Assembly (NCBI RefSeq): GCF_001592745.1
Contig: NZ_LUKD01000001.1
Coordinates: 2,017,890-2,081,889 of the forward strand
Direction: 5' to 3'
Source of the DNA: Bdellovibrio bacteriovorus
GTDB taxonomy: Bacteria > Bdellovibrionota > Bdellovibrionia > Bdellovibrionales > Bdellovibrionaceae
Length of the DNA stretch: 64,000 nt
Positions 26,413 through 33,901 of this stretch are shown here, piece by piece (position 1 is the first letter of the stretch; the number at the start of each line of letters is the position of its first letter). The position numbers and the translations under genes were made by a program. The notes beneath the pieces are model-generated. The model searched no databases, had not been told where the DNA came from, and worked only from the letters and a program-made list of their open reading frames with translations.

Positions 26413-26861
26413 GCATTTTAATTGTTCAAGAGAACAAAAAAGCCCGATTTGATTACACGATCGTAGAAACCTACGAGGCGGGCTTGCAGCTTATGGGAAG
26501 CGAAGTGAAATCCCTGCGCAATAAAGATGTGCAACTAAAAGACTCTTACATTTCTTTTCGGGGTGATGAAGCTTTCTTGCAGAACGCACATATCGCCGAA
26601 TACAAAGCTTCCAGTTACAACAACCATGCTCCAGAAAGACTTCGTAAGCTTTTACTGAATCGCAAAGAGTTGGATGAGATTTTCGGTGCCTTAAAGGAAA
26701 AAGGCTATTCTTGCGTGCCGCTTAAAATCTATTTTAAAAACGGCCGTGCGAAATTAGAAATTGCGTTGGTGAAGGGTAAAAAGACTCACGACAAGCGTGA
26801 GGCTATTAAGAAACGCGACGTCTCTGATCAAATTCGCTCAAGTCTACGACGGAATCGTTAG
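26409..26861 (+). CDS. smpB: SsrA-binding protein SmpB
   Basis: SmpB binds tmRNA and takes it into stalled ribosomes for trans-translation. The 150-residue product has the OB-fold core with ETYEAGLQLMGSEVKSLR and the basic C-terminal tail with the KGKKTHDKRE segment that reads the mRNA channel. It overlaps rsmA by 4 nt. Its last 56 nt overlap, in the opposite direction, the end of the HAMP-like gene. Confidence 0.95.
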   Translation: MSILIVQENKKARFDYTIVETYEAGLQLMGSEVKSLRNKDVQLKDSYISFRGDEAFLQNAHIAEYKASSYNNHAPERLRKLLLNRKELDEIFGALKEKGYSCVPLKIYFKNGRAKLEIALVKGKKTHDKREAIKKRDVSDQIRSSLRRNR

Positions 26862-27465
26862 TAATAAACTCTTCACGAATACCTAGGCGCGCGCGTTTTT
26901 CTGCCAGCAAATGTTTCCAAGCGGCATAAGCTTCGCGGTTTTGCGGATCAATGCTTAATTTTTCTAAAAGCTTTAGTTCAGTTTCAGTATTCGCCTTTAA
27001 AGCGCGATAGAAATAGTCATACGTCATCGCAAGGTCACGATAGTCGTCTTCTTCTGGCAAGTGATAATCAGGAATATGCCACTGACCCAACATCAATTGG
27101 TGCATGTGTCTTTCCATCGTCACTAGTGGCGAGAGTAGATTCTTCGTCATACGAATTCCCAAGAACAAAGTAACTCCCATAAGGAACAGGAAACTGGCGC
27201 TTAAGAAAATTTTAAGCCACGTCACTTCGCGCTCAAGATGCTCTACCAAGTAAGGATGTGTGTCGTAAGCAAGACTTTTGAAGAGATCATAATTCTGAAC
27301 GATGAAGTAATAGGCTGGAAGAAGAAATAAAACCGCGCCACCCGCAACGGCTGTCACCATGTACCAACAGTATTTGTACTGAAAGCTTTTATTTAAAATG
27401 AAGCGGCGAGGACCTTGTCCATGGGGCACACGCTGGGGTTCGATAACTCTTCGTCCGTATAACAT
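26806..27465 (-). CDS. two-TM membrane protein with HAMP-like segment
   Basis: The 219-residue protein has transmembrane helices at about 33-56 and 88-108, with a short extracytoplasmic loop of about 30 residues. After the second helix comes a HAMP-like segment (LLSPLVTMERHMHQLMLGQW) and a helical cytoplasmic tail. There is no kinase or MCP output domain. GAGG precedes the ATG. The 3' end overlaps smpB by 56 nt in convergent orientation. It could be a membrane signal-relay protein; function unknown. Confidence 0.7.
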   Translation of the reverse strand: MLYGRRVIEPQRVPHGQGPRRFILNKSFQYKYCWYMVTAVAGGAVLFLLPAYYFIVQNYDLFKSLAYDTHPYLVEHLEREVTWLKIFLSASFLFLMGVTLFLGIRMTKNLLSPLVTMERHMHQLMLGQWHIPDYHLPEEDDYRDLAMTYDYFYRALKANTETELKLLEKLSIDPQNREAYAAWKHLLAEKRARLGIREEFITNDSVVDLSEFDQRRRVS

Positions 27466-27550
27466 ATGACCTCTTATCGGTCTGTTGTGTTTTCAAAAGA
27501 GTCCAATTATTCTCAAAAGTATACATTCGCCGAAATAAAGAGGAGTCTTC

Positions 27551-28324
27551 ATGCGTAGTCCGGTTCAAGATACAAAGCGCCGTTGGATTTTCACCGTATT
27601 CCTGACAACTCTGCTGGTATTTGGTGCTGAAAAACTCTGGGCCTTAGATGAGCCGACAAATCGCCCCGACAATGACACGACCTTGGTCGACGACAAGTAT
27701 TCGTTAAAAGCCGACCGCGAAGCCTTTGATAAATTGCGCAAAGATATTCCGCCTGAACGCCAAAAAGAAAACGATGAAAAAGCTTTTATGGATCAGCTGA
27801 TGTCGGATTTTTCACGTTCGCCTTCCGAAGTGCGCTCCAAGTTTTCTAGCATCATCAATAAAAAGCGCGAGCTCTTTAACAAAGACATGACGAAAAGTCG
27901 CGAGCAGTTTAATAAAACTCAAAAGAAAGAGCGCGACGAATTTTCCAAAAAACAGGGCGACGCGCGAAAAGACTTTTCAAAAAAGAAAGTTACTTCCGAT
28001 GAACGCAAAGAGTTCTTTGAAGAGCTTGATGGCGAAAGAAAAGACTTTTATTCCAAGCAAAAAGAACAGCGCGATGAGTTTGAAGCCGATATGCGCGATA
28101 AAAGAAAAAACTTTGACGATTACGCTCGTTCTAAAACGGATGAATTCAATCAGTTACACCGTGATTATACGAAACGCTATGACGAGAATAAAAAAGCACA
28201 GTCGGACCTGAAAAAACAGGCTGAAGAAAAACGGAAACAGTTACAGAAGAGTATTGATCAAGAGTACGAGGGCATTCGTCAGAAGGATCCGACAATCCTG
28301 GAGCCCACAACCCAAGGTCAGTAA
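27551..28324 (+). CDS. exported or anchored protein with 11-residue helical repeats
   Basis: The 257-residue protein has one hydrophobic N-terminal segment (about residues 11-31, signal or anchor). From about residue 105 to 212 it is a highly charged helix in which an aromatic residue recurs every 11 positions: F109, F120, F131, F142, F154/F155, F166, F177, F188, F199, Y210, mostly in R-D/K-E/D-F. This is a hendecad pattern, typical of slightly right-handed coiled coils or long rigid helices. A GAGGAG ribosome-binding site precedes the ATG. Likely a periplasmic structural protein; no family recognised. Confidence 0.7.
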   Translation: MRSPVQDTKRRWIFTVFLTTLLVFGAEKLWALDEPTNRPDNDTTLVDDKYSLKADREAFDKLRKDIPPERQKENDEKAFMDQLMSDFSRSPSEVRSKFSSIINKKRELFNKDMTKSREQFNKTQKKERDEFSKKQGDARKDFSKKKVTSDERKEFFEELDGERKDFYSKQKEQRDEFEADMRDKRKNFDDYARSKTDEFNQLHRDYTKRYDENKKAQSDLKKQAEEKRKQLQKSIDQEYEGIRQKDPTILEPTTQGQ

Positions 28325-29008
28325 TCACGAAGGTCTTTTAAAGACTTCTTTATGAATCTCCATTGTCAAAGCGAAAAGTTTGTTTTCGATCATCGTTGAT
28401 AGTGGAGTGAATTCAATCCCAAAGGTCTGAATCACCTTATTGCCTTCGTCGACTTTGATGTGACGGACCAGGCCTTGAATTTCAATCGGCGATCTTTTCC
28501 CAATCACCAAATGTCCGGTGACTTTATCGCCGATCTTCATCAGCGGAGCATCCATTCGGTAAATCACGCGACAGCCTTGGCTGCTCAGATCGGCCAATTG
28601 ACCGATGATTTTCTGCGGCTGTTCGTTCACCAGAACGATGTTGTAAAAAGCTTGATAGCCTTCCGGGATGCGCACGCGGTAGTTTTGGCGGCGTTGAAGA
28701 TGATAGAGTTCTTCAGCGACGGGCACGACGACTTTTTCCTGATGAATTTGCGCGAAGCCTTGGAAGTAGTATTTTTCTCCACCCAAAAAGAAATGACCTA
28801 GGTATTCTTCTTGAGGTTTTAAAGTCGTGATGGATTCGACAGTGCATTCAAGGCATTTGGTTTTAGAATTAAAAAAGTTCACGCGCAGTTTGCAAATCGA
28901 TTCTTCTTTACCTTTACAAAGAAGCTCTCCTTGAGCTTGAGCAAGATCCTGCCAAAGCTTGATCTTTTCGTCTTCGCGACCTACTAGGGTGAAGATGTCT
29001 TTATCCAT
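28325..29008 (-). CDS. PilZ-domain protein (predicted cyclic-di-GMP binder)
   Basis: The 227-residue protein has an N-terminal YcgR-like beta domain and a C-terminal PilZ domain with both halves of the cyclic-di-GMP signature: RQNYR (107-111, RxxxR) and DLSSQG (140-145, D/NxSxxG). YcgR-type proteins slow or steer flagellar motility when cyclic-di-GMP is high. Its start lies inside the 3' end of the FtsJ-type gene (25-nt overlap), so the two are co-transcribed. It ends directly against the convergent hendecad-repeat gene. Confidence 0.85.
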   Translation of the reverse strand: MDKDIFTLVGREDEKIKLWQDLAQAQGELLCKGKEESICKLRVNFFNSKTKCLECTVESITTLKPQEEYLGHFFLGGEKYYFQGFAQIHQEKVVVPVAEELYHLQRRQNYRVRIPEGYQAFYNIVLVNEQPQKIIGQLADLSSQGCRVIYRMDAPLMKIGDKVTGHLVIGKRSPIEIQGLVRHIKVDEGNKVIQTFGIEFTPLSTMIENKLFALTMEIHKEVFKRPS

Positions 29009-29883
29009 ACCGTGACCTCGTGCTTGTTGTGATGCAGATGTTGCACACGTGCATTTTCTAAAGACTGGAACTTTTTGAGAGTCGCAAAGTCCGTCTTACC
29101 TTGAAATTTTATCGTGCAAACGAAGTTCGAGCATAGTCCTGAACTCTGCCACATTTGAACAAGTTCCAGAAGTTTTTCGGGATAGCAGATGATATCAGAA
29201 AAAAACCAATCAATGGCCCCAATGTCCTCGGGCTTCACCGTGAAAGCATTCGTCTTCATAAAGTGAATGCGCGGAAGTTGGGCGATGTGGGGTTCTAAAG
29301 GTGCGCGGTCGATACTGACAACCTCGCAACCGATCTGTTGAAGCACCCAGGTCCACCCTCCGGGACAGCTTCCAAAGTCGACAACTCTTTGTCCTGCTTT
29401 AGGCAGAATTCCATACACCGTGAAAAGCTCCCAAAGCTTCAGGTAAGCCCGCGACGGCGGATTCTTTTTATCCTCATTAAACTGCACTTCCCCTAAAGGA
29501 AATGGGGAGTTGGTTTTGCTTGAGGCTAAAAGCGTGTTCTTATCTATCAATGTCCAAGCCCCTAGATTGTCTTCGGGGAGGGCCCCTAAGAAATCCACGA
29601 TACGGGGTTTTACTTTTAGCAGTTGTTCTTGAATAAGTTGTGCGCGTCGATGATGGTCGAATGTATAAGGCACCCACAGCTTGCCTAAACCCTTTAAAGC
29701 TTTTGCCGCCTGGCTGATGGATTCAAAAGATATGATTTCGGGGTTGAGCCAAATATTTTGGGCCCAGACAGAGTGCTGCAAGGGCCCATCAGTAAGAACC
29801 AGGCTTCCATGGACTGAGCGAACATTTTTAAGTTCCTCAAGAAGCTCTGGCAGAAATTGTTCTGTGGTTAAGTATGCGATCAT
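28984..29883 (-). CDS. RlmM/FtsJ-type 2'-O-ribose RNA methyltransferase
   Basis: The 299-residue protein has an N-terminal domain of about 130 residues and a C-terminal FtsJ fold. Landmarks are PPSRAYLKLWE (catalytic Lys), VVDFGSCPGGWTWVL (SAM site), FFSDIICYPEK (catalytic Asp and the CYP loop seen in RlmM), CTIKFQGK (second Lys) and HNKHEVTVW (catalytic Glu). This K-D-K-E set marks 2'-O-methyltransferases; the CYPEK and HEV parts favour the RlmM group, which acts on C2498 of 23S rRNA. Substrate is inferred. Confidence 0.82.
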   Translation of the reverse strand: MIAYLTTEQFLPELLEELKNVRSVHGSLVLTDGPLQHSVWAQNIWLNPEIISFESISQAAKALKGLGKLWVPYTFDHHRRAQLIQEQLLKVKPRIVDFLGALPEDNLGAWTLIDKNTLLASSKTNSPFPLGEVQFNEDKKNPPSRAYLKLWELFTVYGILPKAGQRVVDFGSCPGGWTWVLQQIGCEVVSIDRAPLEPHIAQLPRIHFMKTNAFTVKPEDIGAIDWFFSDIICYPEKLLELVQMWQSSGLCSNFVCTIKFQGKTDFATLKKFQSLENARVQHLHHNKHEVTVWIKTSSP

Positions 29884-29904
29884 GAATTAAAAACCAGTCC
29901 AGCT

Positions 29905-29923
29905 CCGCGGCCCGAAGGCCGCT
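29905..29923. repeat. GC-rich hairpin, possible REP-like element
   Basis: GCGGCC, CGAA, GGCCGC form a tight GC stem, followed on the right by TGCGCCTTCTGCGCTGCCGC, which can fold again. The stretch is far more G+C-rich than its neighbours and lies between two minus-strand genes. It could be a mobile repeat or an attenuator without a T-run. Confidence 0.5.
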
Positions 29924-29945
29924 GCGCCTTCTGCGCTGCCGCGCC

Positions 29946-30248
29946 TTAAGCTGCTTTAGTTGCCACAGCTGGAGTCAGAAGTCCACGACTGTTCCAAGTC
30001 GTCATGCAATCATTCCAGAATTTTTCTTTCAATTTGATATCGGCAGGACCCATTTTCACTTTGGGGAAATCCTGTTTAGTGAAGTGCTCAGTGAAATGAG
30101 CTTCGTCACATGCGCGTACGATCTTCAACATCAGGTTGAAGTGAGCCTCCGTCATTGGCTTGTTGTCCACGAGCATTTTTCTGAGACCAGCCTCTGGTGT
30201 GTGCAATAAAAAGTTATAGAGGTTTGGTACATCATAAGTTTGACTCAT
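29946..30248 (-). CDS. hypothetical cytoplasmic protein
   Basis: Starting at ATG 30248 (GGGAG eight bases upstream) the product has 100 residues; an ATG at 30275 would add nine residues and lacks a ribosome-binding site. It is helical, without signal peptide, and begins MSQTYDVPNLYNFLLHTPEA. Nothing identifies a family. It is divergent from the lysozyme-like gene across a 200-nt region with inverted repeats. Confidence 0.7.
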   Translation of the reverse strand: MSQTYDVPNLYNFLLHTPEAGLRKMLVDNKPMTEAHFNLMLKIVRACDEAHFTEHFTKQDFPKVKMGPADIKLKEKFWNDCMTTWNSRGLLTPAVATKAA

Positions 30249-30317
30249 TTTGAAACTCCCTTTGTTTTGTTTCATTCCTCATATCGGCGAATCAAAAGGG
30301 GAGCTTGAACGTTTCTT

Positions 30318-30333
30318 TAGGACCATAGTCCTA
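30318..30333. promoter_or_regulatory. inverted repeat, possible operator
   Basis: TAGGAC, CATA, GTCCTA is a perfect 6+4+6 inverted repeat in the region between two divergent genes (starts at 30248 and 30450). A second repeat, CCTAG (30429-30433) and CTAGG (30441-30445), overlaps the AGGAGG ribosome-binding site of the plus-strand gene and could hide it in a hairpin. Confidence 0.4.
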
Positions 30334-30449
30334 GCGTGTCTGATTAATAATTTTTCAGTTTATCCAGACTTGCCGATGATCCAGGAAAAATGGTCCAGGT
30401 AAAGTCTAGGTTCCCTTAAGTCCTAAGACCTAGCTCCGATCTAGGAGGC

Positions 30450-31670
30450 ATGAAAACACAAAAAATCAATACAAACATCTTGGCAGCTTTGATCGCAACA
30501 ACACTTTTCTCTAGCTCGACATTCGCTATGGCTAAAAAGCCGGTCAGCGGGGGCGGAGGTACAACGACTCCTCCAACCACGACTCCCAGCAATCCCACGA
30601 CACCGACGACGCCACCTCCAGCGCGCGAGCCGGCGGCGGTCACCGATTCAATCACTCCGGAAGGCTTTAATGTCTTTTCCGAAGTATCTTACCCGGTCGG
30701 TTCCGTTGTCGATACCAACTACAAAAACTATCGTGAGTTGATCCCGACAAGAAATGCGCAACAAGCTCACGCCACAGATATGTGCGATACGAACCTAGAC
30801 CAGAACGACCGTTTCTCTGATCGTATTGCTTATGCGGTGGAACTAAAAATGCAGCCCGCGAAAGCACAATTAGGCTACGTGGCTTCTTACTTTGGTTTAA
30901 ATAGTGATGTGAATACTTACTTGCCGAACAGTTTGATTTCTCATCCATTGTGTAACGTGACGTCGTCTACGTTGAACACGACATTAAATGGCAAGAATGT
31001 TCCTGGCGCTTCGACGATTAAAAAAATCAATGAATTCGCAGATCGCATGAACTCTTACCGTCGTGAAGCTTTGTCTGGAAACAGAGAAGGTTATGTCAAA
31101 GCTTCAAAACTTTGGTCAAAATTCATGATGTGTCTTTCGTATATGGAATCTTTGACGACTGCGGATAACTCGAAATCACAAAGTGTGGCAGCAAAATATG
31201 CTCCATCAGGTTATCGTCGTCCAGCCGGCGTGAACTTTTATGAAGACCCTTATCAACCTGCAGAGTCTCGTTTGAATATCGGTCTTTTCCAATTCACTCC
31301 CGATGCCGGTGGCAATATCCAAGCTTGTATTCGTGAATGGAATGCTCTTTATCCAAAATGCGGTATCTCTCAGAAAGCTAGCCAGTCTGAATTGATCCGT
31401 ATCTTGGGAAGCTCGCTGCAAACGTTCAACTCGTTCTGTGCCGCTTCGAAGGTCACAGGTTCTTTTGCCGTACAAGTGAATACGACGAAGTCAGCAAACA
31501 CGCATCCATATAACGTGAATTCAAATGGCAAGTTGAAAGCTCCGGCTGAACGTTGCGTGAGCCCGCACATGGCCGTCGGCCGCTCTTACAATCATTTCGG
31601 GCCTTTCCAAAATACGTCAGGCTATACAACAGAGACGATCATCAACTGTGCGTTGACGGGCGAATACTAA
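30450..31670 (+). CDS. secreted protein with lysozyme-like (transglycosylase) signature
   Basis: The 406-residue product has a signal peptide (cleavage after about residue 26), then a Thr/Pro/Gly-rich linker over about 33-60. The main domain contains MMCLSYMESLT followed, about 65 residues on, by NIGLFQFTPDAGGNIQACIR. The E-S ... G-L-F-Q spacing resembles the catalytic Glu and GLMQ motif of goose-type/SLT lytic transglycosylases, which cleave peptidoglycan. The assignment is by motif only. Several cysteines suggest disulfides. AGGAGG lies close before the ATG. Confidence 0.65.
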   Translation: MKTQKINTNILAALIATTLFSSSTFAMAKKPVSGGGGTTTPPTTTPSNPTTPTTPPPAREPAAVTDSITPEGFNVFSEVSYPVGSVVDTNYKNYRELIPTRNAQQAHATDMCDTNLDQNDRFSDRIAYAVELKMQPAKAQLGYVASYFGLNSDVNTYLPNSLISHPLCNVTSSTLNTTLNGKNVPGASTIKKINEFADRMNSYRREALSGNREGYVKASKLWSKFMMCLSYMESLTTADNSKSQSVAAKYAPSGYRRPAGVNFYEDPYQPAESRLNIGLFQFTPDAGGNIQACIREWNALYPKCGISQKASQSELIRILGSSLQTFNSFCAASKVTGSFAVQVNTTKSANTHPYNVNSNGKLKAPAERCVSPHMAVGRSYNHFGPFQNTSGYTTETIINCALTGEY

Positions 31671-31692
31671 AAAATTAAAGCCTTCTAAAAAG

Positions 31693-31727
31693 AAAAAACC
31701 CTGATGTTTCCATCAGGGTTTTTTTTT
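31693..31727. terminator. strong bidirectional terminator
   Basis: AACCCTGATG, TTTC, CATCAGGGTT followed by seven further T, with an A-run on the left. It ends the lysozyme-like gene and overlaps the stop codon of the convergent marR gene. Confidence 0.93.
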
Positions 31728-32241
31728 AATCTTGTCCTAGTCTCGGGATCGTTCGAATCATTCTTTCCATATATCCGTTGATCTGATGTTTTTCGGTCTC
31801 ATTAAACTCGCTCCAGAATTGTGTGATACGAGTATGATATTCAGGAATAATTTCATCGCAAAGGGCGCTTCCCTTGTCCGTAATAAGAATCACGAAAGAA
31901 CGGCCGTCTTTTTCATGCGTCGTTCTTTTCACAAGTTCCGCTTTTTCCAAACTGTTAATCAGTCCAGAGATGGTCGCTTGCGTGACACCCACTTTTTGCG
32001 CAAGCTCAGAAGGCATCATACCTTGAGGCGTTCTTTGTAGAAGGATCATCAATGTAAAGCGGCCCGACGACAAGTTGTAACGAGAAAAGAAACTATCCAG
32101 ATTAATTTCCATTTCTGTTGTGACTTTGCGAAGTAAGATATGCGAATACAGCGTCAAAGAATCCATGTCAGGATAAAGAGGACTCTCAGACTTTTCTAAG
32201 GCTTCCCGAGTCGGAATCTCGGTAAAATACAGCTTTGCCAT
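31726..32241 (-). CDS. MarR family transcriptional regulator
   Basis: The 171-residue protein is a dimeric winged-helix DNA-binding protein. It shows the recognition region GMMPSELAQKVGVTQATISGLINSLEKAELVKR and the wing THEKDGRSFVILITDKG, both typical of MarR. The start is backed by GGAG. A near-perfect palindrome about 40 nt upstream suggests self-regulation. There is no obvious target gene beside it; the ligand is unknown. Confidence 0.9.
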   Translation of the reverse strand: MAKLYFTEIPTREALEKSESPLYPDMDSLTLYSHILLRKVTTEMEINLDSFFSRYNLSSGRFTLMILLQRTPQGMMPSELAQKVGVTQATISGLINSLEKAELVKRTTHEKDGRSFVILITDKGSALCDEIIPEYHTRITQFWSEFNETEKHQINGYMERMIRTIPRLGQD

Positions 32242-32280
32242 AGGAATCTCCGATCGTAGAGGTTAAGCAGCCTTAGTAGT

Positions 32281-32300
32281 TTAATTAGGGGTCTAATAAA
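32281..32300. promoter_or_regulatory. candidate MarR operator
   Basis: TTAATTAG, GGGT, CTAATAAA forms an 8+4+8 inverted repeat with seven of eight pairs matching. It lies 40 nt upstream of the marR start, where an autorepressor would bind. Confidence 0.5.
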
Positions 32301-32384
32301 GCGCAAGAAAAAGGACGCAAAACTTACACCCAGGGCCTATTATATGCGCTTTAGAAAACTAACTGAGAATAGAACTGACGAAAA

Positions 32385-32416
32385 AAAAATGGAAGGGGCT
32401 CAACCCTTCCATTTTT
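32385..32416 (-). terminator. Rho-independent terminator
   Basis: Read on the minus strand, GGAAGGG pairs with CCCTTCC, extended by ATTTTTTTTT after the stem. It ends the small secreted protein gene at 32446-32841. Confidence 0.9.
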
Positions 32417-32445
32417 CATCAATGCAGACTCTAAAAAGATGAGAT

Positions 32446-32841
32446 CTATTCTAGAGTGTAAACAACGACTTTCACAGAATCTTTAGCTGCAAGAGAGCGA
32501 CCCAAGCAAGCGCGAGATGCTTCGAAAGTTGAAGATCTTTCTTTCGTACCGAAAGTGATCAACAAAACGCCGTTCATTGTTTCGCCATAAACTTGGCAAC
32601 GCTCGTCATCTAGTCTGAAAGCGCGACCTTTGCTTACTGGAACTTCGCCAGCAGACGTGTACTTGATAGCGCAAGAAAAGAAGCTTTGCGGTTTGTCTGT
32701 TTCGCCAGAAACGTTTTTCAAGCAAGTGGCATTAACATCGTTGATTTCTCTTTCAACTGCGATCACGTTTCCAACTTTGCGATCGTTAGCTTGAGCAGAG
32801 AAAGCCAAAAGCATAGAAGCTACAACAAAAAATAATTTCAT
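32446..32841 (-). CDS. small secreted hypothetical protein
   Basis: The ATG at 32841 (GGAGG six bases upstream) gives 131 residues with a signal peptide MKLFFVVASMLLAFSAQA; a start at 32862 adds seven residues without a ribosome-binding site. The mature protein of about 113 residues has four cysteines and ends in alternating valines (KVVVYTLE). It may be a small disulfide-bonded periplasmic domain. Family unknown. It has its own terminator. Confidence 0.72.
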   Translation of the reverse strand: MKLFFVVASMLLAFSAQANDRKVGNVIAVEREINDVNATCLKNVSGETDKPQSFFSCAIKYTSAGEVPVSKGRAFRLDDERCQVYGETMNGVLLITFGTKERSSTFEASRACLGRSLAAKDSVKVVVYTLE

Positions 32842-32921
32842 AAATCCCTCCGTATTAGACACCGATAGCCTTTCACCTTTTCAGGGAAGCTCAAGGTCTT
32901 TGGCACCGTGTCTATGAGAAA

Positions 32922-33038
32922 TCATTCCGCGTCAGGATGAGAGGCTTCAAACTTCAAAGCTCCCACGGACCACAAGACCGCTTGATGAGCTACCCAGCAG
33001 AGCAGAATTATGAACGAGATAGAAACTTCGTAGGGCAT
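32922..33038 (-). CDS. 38-residue single-pass membrane mini-protein
   Basis: A short frame from ATG 33038 is preceded by a perfect GGAGG four bases upstream. The predicted protein MPYEVSISFIILLCWVAHQ... has one hydrophobic helix (about residues 5-27) and a polar acidic tail, the usual form of small membrane proteins. It lies between map and the small secreted gene on the same strand, 78 nt after map. Function unknown. Confidence 0.6.
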   Translation of the reverse strand: MPYEVSISFIILLCWVAHQAVLWSVGALKFEASHPDAE

Positions 33039-33116
33039 AAGACCTCCGTGGAAAGCAGACCTACAGAGGATTTTAGGCGTTAAACGGAGGTAGAATCAAA
33101 GAGACCGAATTTGTAT

Positions 33117-33875
33117 TTAGACAGGATCAGGAATGGTTACGATCAAGGCACGGTCTTTTAAAACCACCATCGTGTGTTCAAACTGAGCGGTGCGGTGCTC
33201 GCGTCCTGCAACCAGCGTCCAATGATCCGGCTCTTCATCAACGACACGGGCCCCAGTTGAAACAAAGGGCTCAATCGTGATGACATGGCCCTCTTTCAAT
33301 TTTCTTTTGTCGCGTTTGTCATAATAAGCCGCGATGAATTTTGGTTCTTCATGAAGACCGCGGCCGACGCCGTGGCTTCCTAAATTCTCAATCACGGTAT
33401 AGCCGTTTTCAGTAGCGACCTTTTCGATCTGATAGCCAATCATATTGATGTACGCGTCGGCTTTCACAATACTGATCGCCGCTTCCAAGGCCTGTTTTGT
33501 AACATCAAGCAGTCGCTGATCCGCGGCTTTACCTGGAGGAATAATAAAGGAGCCACCGTTATCGGCGTAATATCCATCCAACTCTGCCGAGACATCGATA
33601 TTAATTAAATCGCCGCGTAGAATTTGCTTTTGAGACGACGGAACGCCATGAGCGACCTCATGGTTTAAGCTAATGCAATTGTAACCTGGAAAGTTGTAAG
33701 TCAGCATAGGGCCCGAGCGTGCTCCGTGCTTTTCTAGGAATTTTCCGCCAAGCTCATCAAGCTCTTTGGTTGTCATACCGGGCTCAATGGAGCGTGCCAT
33801 GTACTGCAGGCAGTTGGCGACGACCTTACCAATTTTTTTTAGACCTTCGAGATCTGCTTCCGTCTTTACGATCAT
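33117..33875 (-). CDS. map: methionine aminopeptidase (type I)
   Basis: The enzyme removes the initiator methionine from new proteins. The 252-residue product has the five metal ligands in their usual contexts: HGVPS region, NIDVSAELDGYYADNG (two Asp), GSHGVGRGLHEEP (His), ITIEPF (Glu) and QFEHTMVV (Glu). Length is typical of type I. No clear ribosome-binding site precedes the ATG. The divergent nnrD start is only 26 bp away. Confidence 0.95.
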   Translation of the reverse strand: MIVKTEADLEGLKKIGKVVANCLQYMARSIEPGMTTKELDELGGKFLEKHGARSGPMLTYNFPGYNCISLNHEVAHGVPSSQKQILRGDLINIDVSAELDGYYADNGGSFIIPPGKAADQRLLDVTKQALEAAISIVKADAYINMIGYQIEKVATENGYTVIENLGSHGVGRGLHEEPKFIAAYYDKRDKRKLKEGHVITIEPFVSTGARVVDEEPDHWTLVAGREHRTAQFEHTMVVLKDRALIVTIPDPV

Positions 33876-33901
33876 GCAAGGCTAGTTATACACTGATCCG
33901 G

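Noticed and set aside
27466-27490. ACCGATAA 8 nt upstream of the HAMP-like gene start as another FliA promoter
   Set aside because: No TNAA-like -35 at 20-21 nt, and GAGG lies between box and ATG as an ordinary ribosome-binding site.
33719-33901. N-terminal extension of nnrD
   Set aside because: It is antisense to the conserved N-terminus of map and has no family similarity.
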